Assembly: GCA_013376995.1 (NCBI GenBank)
Contig: JACAAZ010000009.1
Coordinates: 128,813 to 191,576 of the forward strand
From: Bacteroidota bacterium
GTDB taxonomy: Bacteria; Bacteroidota; Bacteroidia; Bacteroidales; UBA4417
DNA length: 62,764 nucleotides
Direction: 5' to 3'
The notes under the pieces were generated by a model. That model had not been told where the DNA came from. It did no database searches and worked only from the letters and a program-made list of their open reading frames with translations. Of the stretch, positions 25,843 to 34,762 are shown piece by piece (positions within the stretch are counted from its first letter, which is position 1; each line of letters starts with the position of its first letter). The position numbers and the translations under genes were made by a program.

Positions 25843-26781
25843 CTAATCTTTCGATTTCGGGGTATTGATGTGCCGATCCTTTTTGAAATCATAAATATCA
25901 TCGATCGTAACAAGAATGCCTGTCTCTTCCACATCTCCGAAATGATGGTTGAGGGAGGTACCAAAACTCAACATAGTTGCTGACAGGTTCATATATGCAT
26001 TAACCAAAGGGGGAATGTTCTCCTTATATTGCCTCACTCCCTGTACAAGCAGTTTATAATCCTTTTCAAATGAACCACCTGAAAAGAATGTAACCAGCTT
26101 CTCGCGGGAAGTTTTAATTTTTAGTGGCACTTTAGGAAAAACAAGCTTGTCTTTGTCGCCAAAATACTTTTCCATGAAGAAAAGGATCAGGTCACGCGCG
26201 TGGAAGTTGAACTGGGGATACATGGTGATCTTACCGAAGAAATACTTTACATCCGGATTTTGAACTACAATGGCTCCCAGGCCGTTCCAGATATTATCAA
26301 GTGCATACATCCCTTTTCGGAGATCAACTGTAGGCTGGTAGGCAGGCTGGACAAAAGAGCGTCCGAGTTCTATGGTTGTAGGAAGGAATTCTTCAACAAA
26401 CCTTTTGGAGAGGGTAAAGAGCTCGGTGGTGGGAGTATCCACCTGGCCATCAGGAAGAAGCTGAAGATCCTTTCCGTGAATAAACCTATATCCCCCTATG
26501 ACCTCCATCTCCCTGGGATTCCATACCAGAAGTTGCTTGAATAATACGCCATCACCTATATCAAATTCATCCAGGTCACAGTCTTTACCAGTCCCGCCTC
26601 CGGCATCCCTGAATGTTATTTCTCTAAGGCGGCCTATTTCACGGGTGATATTTGGTGAATCTTTCCAGGTAACAATATAGATTTCATTATTGCCACTATT
26701 GGTAACCTTAACGAACTTATCCCTGGTCAATTCAGATGCAAGAATATTTTTATCAATTGGAGGAATAATTTCTTGTTCCAT
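25843..26781 (-). CDS. glsB: N-acyltransferase, GlsB-like (glycine lipid synthesis)
   Basis: A 312-aa GNAT-fold acyltransferase related to OlsB/hemolysin-like N-acyltransferases. The conserved region includes REITFRDAGGGTG, DLDEFDIGD, LLVWNPREMEVIGGYRF and ELGRSFVQPAYQP. In Bacteroides, GlsB joins a 3-hydroxy fatty acyl group to glycine. The neighbouring gene encodes a PlsC-type O-acyltransferase matching GlsA, so the pair is predicted to make N-acyl-3-acyloxyacyl glycine lipids at the inner membrane. Longer than plain OlsB, as in Bacteroidota. Substrate assignment rests on gene pairing. Confidence 0.82.
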   Translation of the reverse strand: MEQEIIPPIDKNILASELTRDKFVKVTNSGNNEIYIVTWKDSPNITREIGRLREITFRDAGGGTGKDCDLDEFDIGDGVLFKQLLVWNPREMEVIGGYRFIHGKDLQLLPDGQVDTPTTELFTLSKRFVEEFLPTTIELGRSFVQPAYQPTVDLRKGMYALDNIWNGLGAIVVQNPDVKYFFGKITMYPQFNFHARDLILFFMEKYFGDKDKLVFPKVPLKIKTSREKLVTFFSGGSFEKDYKLLVQGVRQYKENIPPLVNAYMNLSATMLSFGTSLNHHFGDVEETGILVTIDDIYDFKKDRHINTPKSKD

Positions 26782-26800
26782 AGAAAGTTACCTAGTGAAT

Positions 26801-27661
26801 TTAAACAATGAATTTTGCATTGGGATTCGATGATAACTGGTATACATGATCTTTAAGTTTCTGGGCCCAGGCCAGATCAGTGTATCGTTTATCGAAGGTA
26901 GTATAAGGAATAGGTTCGCCAAAAACGATACGAATATCCTTATTTTTCTGCTTGAACATCTCATCAACAAGATAAAGCATTTCAATGTTCGCTTTGATTC
27001 CCAATTTTGCTCTGAGCCAGGCCAGGTTATAGAACCAGTTCGAATTTCTCCCGTCTATATGTGCAGGTACGATATCGCGCTTGTGCAATTTTGTTTTCGT
27101 GATAAAACTCTTCTTCCATTCCAGGTCACATATCTTGCCGTGGATCTTCCTTGAGCAAAGACCAGCAGGGAAATAAAGCACTGCCTTATCGGATGAATAG
27201 GTCTCATCAATGATCCTGACGTTGCCGGAATTGCTTCCGTGCTTGTTGATCGGAATGAAGAGCACTTTCAGGTTCTCAAGGTTCATCAGGATATCGTTAA
27301 CCGGAAAAACAATGTCAGGTCTGATTTTTCCTATCACTCCCATCAGTGCCATTCCATCAAGTCCTCCAAGCGGATGATTAGCTACAACTGTCCACCTGTT
27401 ACTTTTTGAGAGATTCTCAATTCCATCCACATGTATCCTGGCTCCCATTTCTTTCAGTACTACTTCCAGGAAATCCAGGCCAAACAGGTGCTGATTTTCA
27501 CGAATCATCCGGTTAACCTCATCCTGGTGAATGATCCTCTTTAAATAATCAATTATGAAACCAGGAAGGACTTTAAGCAATCGTGGATTTTTTCCGGCAA
27601 TAACTTTTTCCAGGTCAATAAAGTTCCGGGGTTTTTCTCCTGGTAAAGTTAGCTCGTCCAT
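26801..27661 (-). CDS. glsA: O-acyltransferase, GlsA-like (PlsC family)
   Basis: A 286-aa lysophospholipid-acyltransferase-like protein. The HX4D catalytic motif is NHPLGGLD, and FPAGLCSRK serves as the substrate-phosphate-like motif. It is predicted to add the second acyl chain to the monoacyl glycine made by GlsB, 19 bases downstream in the same operon. The frame extends 10 codons upstream to a TTG, but ATG at 27661 (MDELTLPGEKPRNF) is preferred. Confidence 0.82.
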   Translation of the reverse strand: MDELTLPGEKPRNFIDLEKVIAGKNPRLLKVLPGFIIDYLKRIIHQDEVNRMIRENQHLFGLDFLEVVLKEMGARIHVDGIENLSKSNRWTVVANHPLGGLDGMALMGVIGKIRPDIVFPVNDILMNLENLKVLFIPINKHGSNSGNVRIIDETYSSDKAVLYFPAGLCSRKIHGKICDLEWKKSFITKTKLHKRDIVPAHIDGRNSNWFYNLAWLRAKLGIKANIEMLYLVDEMFKQKNKDIRIVFGEPIPYTTFDKRYTDLAWAQKLKDHVYQLSSNPNAKFIV

Positions 27662-27706
27662 ATGCAGTAACAAAGTGATTGAGCAGTCCAATCAGACTCC
27701 TTAATG

Positions 27707-27714
27707 CAAAATTA
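27707..27714 (-). promoter_or_regulatory. Candidate -7 box of the glsA-glsB operon
   Basis: On the minus strand TAATTTTG fits TAnnTTTG, 46 bases before the glsA ATG. No good -33 TTG is seen. The region 27715-27913 between it and the mraZ operator is A+T-rich without other clear features. Confidence 0.4.
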
Positions 27715-27913
27715 ATAAAAATCTGTCTCGTTCACTAATTTGCGTTAAGGGAATCGTCAGGCTAACTCTCCGGGTTTTCATTTTTGTATATCGTGAAACC
27801 GCTATTAATAAAGGATATTTGGGATTTTTTCTTTTATTTATACATATCACAGCGCGACTTCCTTATAAAAATCCTTAATTAACAATAGTTCTGTGTATTG
27901 TTGAAAAATATTT

Positions 27914-27939
27914 GTGGGAAAATGTGTAAATAAGTGGGA
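27914..27939 (+). promoter_or_regulatory. MraZ-binding operator before the dcw cluster
   Basis: GTGGGA at 27914-27919 and GTGGGA at 27934-27939 are exactly 20 bp apart, and a degenerate GTGTAA sits exactly midway at 27924-27929. In other bacteria MraZ binds direct TGGGN repeats separated by 5 bases (10-bp period), which this layout reproduces. It lies 38-63 bases before mraZ, consistent with autoregulation of the division cluster. Confidence 0.75.
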
Positions 27940-27976
27940 ATCTTGGACTATTTTTACAGGGTCTAATATTTAAAGG

Positions 27977-28444
27977 ATGTTAACTCTATTTGGTGGTCAT
28001 GATTGCACTTTAGATGCCAAGGGAAGGGTATTGATTCCCGGGGCATTGAAGAAGCAACTCACGCCTATTCTGAATGAGGGGTTTATCATAAAGCGCAGCA
28101 TGTTTCAGCAATGCCTTGAGCTGTATCCTATGCCGGTTTGGAACAAGCAGATGAGGCAAATAAACAAGCTAAACAGGTTCATCAAGAAGAACATCGATTT
28201 CATCCGACTCTTTATGGCTGGTGTACACCAGGTTGAGTTGGACGGTGCAGGAAGGCTTCAGATTCCCCGGGACCTTGTTTTGTTTGCTGAGTTGAAGGCT
28301 GATATTGTACTTTCTTCCCAAACCGAGATAATCGAGATCTGGGATAAGGTTAAGTATGAAGCCTTAAATAGTTCCAGTGAAGACATCGACAAAGAACAAC
28401 TTGCTCAAGATGTTATGGGCAACATACCTGTGGAAGACGATTGA
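27977..28444 (+). CDS. mraZ: Transcriptional regulator MraZ
   Basis: A 155-aa protein with two AbrB/SpoVT-like half domains, each carrying the family signature (DAKGRVLIPGALK near residue 15 and DGAGRLQIPRDLV near 90). It is the first gene of the dcw cluster, and MraZ proteins regulate that cluster by binding repeats before their own gene; such repeats are present at 27914-27939. Length is normal. Confidence 0.97.
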   Translation: MLTLFGGHDCTLDAKGRVLIPGALKKQLTPILNEGFIIKRSMFQQCLELYPMPVWNKQMRQINKLNRFIKKNIDFIRLFMAGVHQVELDGAGRLQIPRDLVLFAELKADIVLSSQTEIIEIWDKVKYEALNSSSEDIDKEQLAQDVMGNIPVEDD

Positions 28445-28544
28445 ATTGGAGCATCCTGATTTATCAATATTAAGTTTCATTACAGCATAAGCTGTTACCT
28501 GAAAGCCGACAATCAAACAATCTGCATAAACAAGCTAACTGCTT

Positions 28545-29438
28545 ATGTACCATAACCCTGTCATGCTGTCCGAATGTATCGAAGGTTTGTCGATCAAGCA
28601 GGGTGGGGTATATGTAGACCTTACATTCGGGGGAAGCGGCCATTCGCGTGAGATCATGCAGCACCTTGACCAGAAGGGGCGCCTAATAGCATTTGACCAG
28701 GATGAGGACACCATTACGAACACAATACAGGATACAAGGTTCACACTTGTAAACCAAAACTTCAGGTATATGAAAAACTTCCTGAGGTTTTACAAAGCTA
28801 TTCCAGTAGATGGTATTCTGGCAGATCTTGGAATTTCATCGCACCACATCGATGATCCGGAACGCGGATTTGCCACACGTTTCGACGGCCCTCTCGACAT
28901 GAGGATGAACCGTCAGCAGAGCCTCACGGCGGCGGAAATTGTAAACACATACACTGAAGATCAGCTTAGGTACATCTTTAATTTATACGGTGAGCTGGAT
29001 AATTCGAAACAGCTTGCATTTACAATTGTGAAAAATCGTTCCGAACAGATCGAAACAGTTGAAGAATTTAAAAATGTTATTCGTCAGCTGGTTCCAAAGA
29101 AATATGAAAACAAATACCTGGCCCAGGTTTTCCAGGCATTACGGATAGAAGTAAATGATGAATTGGGAGCCCTTAAAGCTGTATTAAAACAGGTACCGGA
29201 AGTGCTTTCAAAAGACGGAAGGCTGGTTGTAATTTCTTACCATTCGCTGGAAGACAGGATAGTAAAGAATTTCATCAGGAGTGGAAATATTGAAGGGAAG
29301 ATTGAAAAGGATTTCTTTGGAAATAAAATCTCTTCCATGGAAGCTGTCAACAGGAAAGCTATTGTACCGACTGCTGAAGAAATGGAGCGAAACCCGCGCT
29401 CCCGTTCAGCTAAACTTCGGATTGCCATAAAGAATTGA
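28545..29438 (+). CDS. rsmH: 16S rRNA (cytosine-1402-N4) methyltransferase RsmH
   Basis: A 297-aa SAM-dependent methyltransferase acting on the 30S decoding centre. Motif I is DLTFGGSGHSREIM, and ADLGISSHHIDDPERGFA, RIEVNDELGAL and VISYHSLEDRIVKNFI are typical of the family. It begins 100 bp after mraZ and ends one base before ftsL. Confidence 0.97.
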   Translation: MYHNPVMLSECIEGLSIKQGGVYVDLTFGGSGHSREIMQHLDQKGRLIAFDQDEDTITNTIQDTRFTLVNQNFRYMKNFLRFYKAIPVDGILADLGISSHHIDDPERGFATRFDGPLDMRMNRQQSLTAAEIVNTYTEDQLRYIFNLYGELDNSKQLAFTIVKNRSEQIETVEEFKNVIRQLVPKKYENKYLAQVFQALRIEVNDELGALKAVLKQVPEVLSKDGRLVVISYHSLEDRIVKNFIRSGNIEGKIEKDFFGNKISSMEAVNRKAIVPTAEEMERNPRSRSAKLRIAIKN

Positions 29439-29439
29439 A

Positions 29440-29850
29440 ATGGACGAGAAACACAACACATTTAAAATGCAGGAAGAACCTGCAGCAGCGGAACCCACTC
29501 CTGAAAAAGCCCCTGAAAAGAAAAACAAGGGTAAAAACAGGCTTCGCTGGGTACTTGATGGCACCTTCCTTTCCAGGGATTATGTAATCCGTCAGTTACC
29601 CTTCCTGCTAGTAATCACACTCATTGGCCTCATCTATATTTTTAACTCAAACTACACAGACAAGACGATTATCCAGATAAGCAGGACAAAAAATGAACTG
29701 GAAGAATTGCGGTTCAACTACATAAACACCAAATCAAAATTGATGCAGGGAACCCGCCAGTCAGAACTTGTACACCGTCTTGAAGCAAGGGGAGTAAAAG
29801 AGTCCATGGTGCCACCCCGGAAAATAATTATCCCTGAACCCACGAACTAA
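29440..29850 (+). CDS. ftsL: FtsL-like cell division protein
   Basis: A 136-aa bitopic membrane protein: a Lys/Glu/Pro-rich cytoplasmic part (1-50), one membrane helix at about residues 53-70 (LPFLLVITLIGLIYIF) and a periplasmic coiled coil (ISRTKNELEELRFNYINTKS). The sequence is weakly conserved, as is usual for FtsL; its place between rsmH and ftsI identifies it. In the divisome it works with FtsB and FtsQ. Confidence 0.85.
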   Translation: MDEKHNTFKMQEEPAAAEPTPEKAPEKKNKGKNRLRWVLDGTFLSRDYVIRQLPFLLVITLIGLIYIFNSNYTDKTIIQISRTKNELEELRFNYINTKSKLMQGTRQSELVHRLEARGVKESMVPPRKIIIPEPTN

Positions 29851-29871
29851 CCAAGAAATCACCAGCTATTC

Positions 29872-31968
29872 ATGGAAAACCGAAGAGACATATTATGGCG
29901 TGTATACCTGGTATACTCCTTTATGTTCCTTTTTGCACTGGCGATTATTGCCAGGATCATATTCCTCCAGTTTGTGCAGGGTGATATGTGGAAAGAGAAA
30001 GCCAAGAAGCTATCCCTCAGGTTCTTCAATATAGAGGCAACGCGGGGAAATGTATATGATGCAAACGGAGAATTCCTTGCCACATCGATCCCTATTTTTG
30101 AAATTCGCATGGATGCAGGATCTCCTCAGATCTCTGACAGTGTTTTCAATAACAATGTAGACTCACTGGCAATTTGTCTTGCTGATTATTTTAAAGATAG
30201 GAGCCGGAAAGAATATAAAACCCTCTTGCTAACAGGCAGGCATGAGAAAAACCGCTACCTGCTGTTGAAGCGCTCCGCCAACTACGACCAGGTTAAGAAG
30301 CTCCGAAAATTCCCAATTTTCAGACTCGGGAATAACGCAGGCGGACTTATAGCTCTTGGAAGAAATTACAGGGTACTTCCCTATCAGCAGCTTGCTTTCA
30401 GAACTATTGGCTGGGATAAAGAAGGAACAAAGAACGATCTGGGATTAGAAGGTGCTTTCAGCAAATCGCTTGAAGGGATAAGCGGACAGAGGCTGTACCA
30501 GCGCATTGCAAACGGCAACTGGCGCCCTCTTCACTCTGAAAATGAAATAGACCCGCAAAATGGCAATGATCTTATAAGTACCATAGATATACACCTGCAG
30601 GATGTTGCCGAAGAAGCATTATTACGCCAGCTTATAGCCAATGATGCCAACCACGGTTGCGCCATCCTTATGGAAGTTAAAACAGGGGCTGTTAAAGCGA
30701 TAGCAAACCTTGGGCTGAACAAGGAAGGATTCTTTGAAGAGAAATACAACTATGCTATCGGTGAAAGCACTGAGCCAGGTTCCACATTCAAGATGTTCTC
30801 TTTGCTGGCAGCCCTGGAAGACCATAAGGTCAAACTTACCGACATTGTTGATGTTACCGGCGGCACAACACAATATGCCAACAGAACCATGCGCGACTCC
30901 CACCTTGGAGGAGGAGTAATGACTGTTCAGCAAGCTTTTGAGAAATCATCAAATGTAGGGATCTCTAAAGTGATCTACAGGAGTTATGTAGATACTCCCC
31001 AGGCATTCATTGACAGGATATGGAGTTTCTCGGTGAACAAACCCCTGCACCTTGAAATCCCGGGTGAGGGTATGCCAAGAATAAGCGGCACACAATCCAA
31101 GACCTGGTCGAAAGTATCCCTGCCCTGGAAATCGATTGGATATGAAGTTGCCCTCACTCCTATCCAGCTGCTTACTTTCTATAATGCCATTGCAAATGAT
31201 GGAGTTATGGTTAAGCCCCATTTTGTTAAGGAAATCCGACAGCTGGGCGTTCCGGTTAAAACCATTGAACCTGAAATAATCAACCCTCATATTGCCTCAA
31301 AGGAAGCCATACAACAGGCAAAAATACTCCTCGAAGGGGTTGTTGAACATGGAACAGGCTCAGCTCTTAAAAACCCGATATACAAAGTAGCCGGGAAAAC
31401 AGGCACTGCTCAGATTGCACAAAATGCAGGGGGATATAATAAGTCGGATTACAAGGCATCCTTTGTTGGATATTTCCCTGCAGATCATCCGAAATATTCC
31501 TGTATCGTAGTCATTAATAACCCATCAAAGGGCGTTTATTACGGTGGTGCAATATCTGCGCCCGTTTTCAGGGAAATTGCGGACAGGGTTTATGCAACAG
31601 ACGCTGAGATGGGACTTAACTGGGCAGATTCTGTTAAGAGCACGTTCCCAATGCCCGTTCAGAATGGGCTAGGAAAGGATATTAAGTACCTGAACTTATG
31701 GCTGGGGATAGCAGGCCAGTCCGTCCCCATTGCTGATTGGGTTACTATGAAATCCGACAGTACCGGTCAAAAATTCACAAGTCTTGACGCATCAGCACAT
31801 TCCATTCCTAATGTGACAGGAATGGGTGCACGTGATGCCATTTACCTGTTAGAAAAATTAGGATTACATGTACGAATGACCGGCATCGGGCTGGTGCGGA
31901 AACAATCTCTTGCCCCCGGAAGTACTGCAACTGAAGGAAATACAATACTTCTCGAACTAGGAGTTTAA
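29872..31968 (+). CDS. ftsI: Division transpeptidase FtsI (PBP3) with PASTA domain
   Basis: A 698-aa class B penicillin-binding protein making septal peptidoglycan cross-links. It has a short cytoplasmic tail and membrane helix (residues ~8-28), the pedestal domain (ATRGNVYDANGEFLATS), the transpeptidase domain with STFK near residue 304, SSN and AGKTGTAQ, and a C-terminal PASTA domain (last ~65 aa, SIPNVTGMGARDAIYLLEKL). The PASTA module is usual in Bacteroidota FtsI and absent from E. coli FtsI. Confidence 0.97.
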   Translation: MENRRDILWRVYLVYSFMFLFALAIIARIIFLQFVQGDMWKEKAKKLSLRFFNIEATRGNVYDANGEFLATSIPIFEIRMDAGSPQISDSVFNNNVDSLAICLADYFKDRSRKEYKTLLLTGRHEKNRYLLLKRSANYDQVKKLRKFPIFRLGNNAGGLIALGRNYRVLPYQQLAFRTIGWDKEGTKNDLGLEGAFSKSLEGISGQRLYQRIANGNWRPLHSENEIDPQNGNDLISTIDIHLQDVAEEALLRQLIANDANHGCAILMEVKTGAVKAIANLGLNKEGFFEEKYNYAIGESTEPGSTFKMFSLLAALEDHKVKLTDIVDVTGGTTQYANRTMRDSHLGGGVMTVQQAFEKSSNVGISKVIYRSYVDTPQAFIDRIWSFSVNKPLHLEIPGEGMPRISGTQSKTWSKVSLPWKSIGYEVALTPIQLLTFYNAIANDGVMVKPHFVKEIRQLGVPVKTIEPEIINPHIASKEAIQQAKILLEGVVEHGTGSALKNPIYKVAGKTGTAQIAQNAGGYNKSDYKASFVGYFPADHPKYSCIVVINNPSKGVYYGGAISAPVFREIADRVYATDAEMGLNWADSVKSTFPMPVQNGLGKDIKYLNLWLGIAGQSVPIADWVTMKSDSTGQKFTSLDASAHSIPNVTGMGARDAIYLLEKLGLHVRMTGIGLVRKQSLAPGSTATEGNTILLELGV

Positions 31969-31996
31969 AGAATCAGAATAATAGCCTAGGTACAAA

Positions 31997-33448
31997 ATGA
32001 AACCATTGAACGACATACTCCGGGGAATAAAGATCCTCAATCAGGTAGGCCCGGCCCCGCGCCAGGTGAGCCGGATCGTATTCGATTCAAGGGTCATTGA
32101 ACAGGATTGTATGTTCGTTGCTGTAAAGGGTACAATGCAGGATGGGCACAAGTATATTGATCAGACTATTCAATCCGGTGCTACGACCATCGTTTGTGAA
32201 CAGATCCCGGAAAAACCAGTTTCGAACATAACCTACATACAGGTTGCCGACAGCAGCCAGGTATTAGGAATTATGGCATCAAACTGGTTTGACAATCCTT
32301 CTTCAAGGCTAAAACTGGTTGGAATTACCGGCACCAATGGCAAGACCACTACTGTAACCCTGCTTCATCAGCTATTCAGGAAGCTGGGATATCATGTTGG
32401 AGTGCTTTCAACCATCAAGAATAAGATTGATGAAGAAGAAATCCCATCAACACATACAACCCCGGATGCAATCCAACTTAATGAGTTATTGCACCGGATG
32501 GTTGAAATGGGATGCACCCATTGCTTCATGGAAGTAAGTTCACATTCGGTAGTACAGAACAGGATTGCAGGATTACGATTCACAGGAGGAATTTTCTCAA
32601 ACCTCACCCATGACCACCTGGATTTCCATAAAACCTTTGATGAATACCTGAAAGCCAAGAAGCGATTCTTTGATGAACTTCCGGCTGAATCCTTTGCACT
32701 CACCAATATTGATGACAGGAATGGCAGGGTGATGATCCAGAATACCCGGGCAATCAAAAAAACCTATAGCCTGAGAAGCCTGGCCGATTTCAAGGGTAAG
32801 ATTCTCGAAACACCTCTCGACGGGCTTCACCTGGATATTGATGGCAATGATACCTGGTGCAGGCTGGTTGGCAAGTTTAATGGGTATAACCTGATGGCTG
32901 TGTATGCAGCAGCTGTTCTGCTAGGTGAACCTTCGGATGAAGTGCTGATGGTTTTGAGTGGGCTGGGTTCAGTTGAAGGCAGGTTCGATTACATCAAATC
33001 CTCAGAAGGCACTATTGGAATAGTTGATTACGCACATACACCCGATGCGCTTCAGAATGTATTGGATACCATTTCTGAGCTACGGACAGGGAATGAAGTA
33101 CTTATAACGGTAGTAGGATGTGGTGGCGATCGGGACAGGACCAAGCGCCCGGTAATGGCACAAATTGCCTGTAACATGAGCGACAAAGTGATCCTGACCT
33201 CTGATAATCCGCGTTCAGAAAACCCGGAAGCCATTATTTCTGAAATGATGACAGGTGTAAAGGCTGATCAGAAAAATAAAGTATTGGCGATTACTGACAG
33301 GCATGAAGCTATTAGAACCGCATGCATGGTTGCCAGGCCCGGTGATGTAATCCTTGTTGCCGGAAAAGGGCATGAGAAATACCAGGATATAGCCGGGGTG
33401 AAACACGCATTTGATGACAAAAAAGTGCTCACAGAGCTGATAAACTAA
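31997..33448 (+). CDS. murE: UDP-MurNAc-L-Ala-D-Glu:meso-diaminopimelate ligase
   Basis: A 483-aa Mur ligase adding the third peptide residue. The ATP loop is GTNGKTTT near residue 113, and FSNLTHDHLDFH is the central metal/substrate motif. The DNPR motif (TSDNPRSENP, near residue 404) is the known marker for meso-diaminopimelate rather than lysine. It follows ftsI by 28 bases. Confidence 0.97.
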   Translation: MKPLNDILRGIKILNQVGPAPRQVSRIVFDSRVIEQDCMFVAVKGTMQDGHKYIDQTIQSGATTIVCEQIPEKPVSNITYIQVADSSQVLGIMASNWFDNPSSRLKLVGITGTNGKTTTVTLLHQLFRKLGYHVGVLSTIKNKIDEEEIPSTHTTPDAIQLNELLHRMVEMGCTHCFMEVSSHSVVQNRIAGLRFTGGIFSNLTHDHLDFHKTFDEYLKAKKRFFDELPAESFALTNIDDRNGRVMIQNTRAIKKTYSLRSLADFKGKILETPLDGLHLDIDGNDTWCRLVGKFNGYNLMAVYAAAVLLGEPSDEVLMVLSGLGSVEGRFDYIKSSEGTIGIVDYAHTPDALQNVLDTISELRTGNEVLITVVGCGGDRDRTKRPVMAQIACNMSDKVILTSDNPRSENPEAIISEMMTGVKADQKNKVLAITDRHEAIRTACMVARPGDVILVAGKGHEKYQDIAGVKHAFDDKKVLTELIN

Positions 33449-33495
33449 GAAATAACAGGGGAGACAACTTTCCCACATAAACATATCACAATACA

Positions 33496-34752
33496 ATGCT
33501 TTACTATCTTTTCAGTTTTCTTGATAAAGCATATGATGTTCCAGGAGCAGGATTGTTCCAGTTCATTTCATTTCGCGCAGCCTTATCCATCATTCTTTCA
33601 CTTTTCATTTCCCTTATCTACGGGAAGAGAATCATTAATATCCTTCGCAAGAAACAGATTGGTGAGACGGTAAGAGACCTTGGTTTACAGGGGCAGAATG
33701 AAAAAGCCGGTACGCCTACAATGGGTGGACTGATCATTCTTGGGGCAATACTCATCCCTACCCTGCTCTTTGCACAATTGAACAACATCTATATCCTACT
33801 GATGCTGTTCGTAACCGTGTGGCTCGGCTTTATCGGTTTCCTGGATGATTACATCAAAGTCTTCAAGAAGAACAAGGAAGGACTTGCCGGAAGGTTTAAG
33901 ATCATTGGGCAGGTAATTGCTGGCCTGGTTATCGGACTAACCCTTTATTTCAATCAGAACGTAGTAATCAGGGAAAGGGTTCCTGAAAAAAAGATAGTTG
34001 TAAGGACAGGCCAACTTACGGCTTTTGAACAGGTTAAAGACCATAACCTTAAGTTTTACCAGCATCCGATCAAATCAACCAAGACTACCATTCCTTTTTT
34101 CAAAAACAATGAATTCAACTATACTTTCCTGATTTCCTGGCTTGGTGATGGTTACCAGAAGCTGACCTGGATAATATTTACAATCATCGTCATTGTCATT
34201 ATCACGGCAGTCTCGAACGGCTCCAACCTCACAGACGGAATGGACGGGTTGGCGACAGGGACTTCAGCAATTATAGGCTTGACCCTTGGTATACTCGCAT
34301 GGGTCAGCGGTAACATCGTATTTGCTGACTACCTGAAGATCATGTATATCCCGAATACAGGGGAACTGGTTGTCTACATCAGTGCTTTTGTTGGAGCCTG
34401 TGTGGGATTTTTCTGGTACAACTCTTACCCTGCCCAGGTTTTCATGGGAGATACAGGTAGCCTTGCCCTTGGTGGAGCTATTGCGGCATTTGCCATCATG
34501 ATCCGCAAAGAACTTTTAATCCCTGTATTATGCGGGATTTTTCTCATCGAGAATCTCTCTGTAGTAATGCAGGTCGCATATTTCAAGAGAACAAGGAAGA
34601 AATACGGTGAAGGCAGGAGGATCTTCCTGATGGCTCCTCTTCATCACCATTTTCAAAAGAAAGGATACCCTGAACCTAAGATCGTAATGCGCTTCCTGAT
34701 TATCGGGATAGCACTAGCCGTACTGACCATCATTACACTTAAGATCAGGTAA
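33496..34752 (+). CDS. mraY: Phospho-MurNAc-pentapeptide transferase MraY
   Basis: A 418-aa polytopic enzyme that makes lipid I on the inner face of the inner membrane. Signatures: [36 protein letters not shown] and the [13 protein letters not shown] segment near the C-terminus. It is longer than the ~360-aa E. coli protein because of a hydrophilic insert at about residues 155-215, which is common in Bacteroidota. Confidence 0.97.
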   Translation: MLYYLFSFLDKAYDVPGAGLFQFISFRAALSIILSLFISLIYGKRIINILRKKQIGETVRDLGLQGQNEKAGTPTMGGLIILGAILIPTLLFAQLNNIYILLMLFVTVWLGFIGFLDDYIKVFKKNKEGLAGRFKIIGQVIAGLVIGLTLYFNQNVVIRERVPEKKIVVRTGQLTAFEQVKDHNLKFYQHPIKSTKTTIPFFKNNEFNYTFLISWLGDGYQKLTWIIFTIIVIVIITAVSNGSNLTDGMDGLATGTSAIIGLTLGILAWVSGNIVFADYLKIMYIPNTGELVVYISAFVGACVGFFWYNSYPAQVFMGDTGSLALGGAIAAFAIMIRKELLIPVLCGIFLIENLSVVMQVAYFKRTRKKYGEGRRIFLMAPLHHHFQKKGYPEPKIVMRFLIIGIALAVLTIITLKIR

Positions 34753-34762
34753 TTGCATAAAT

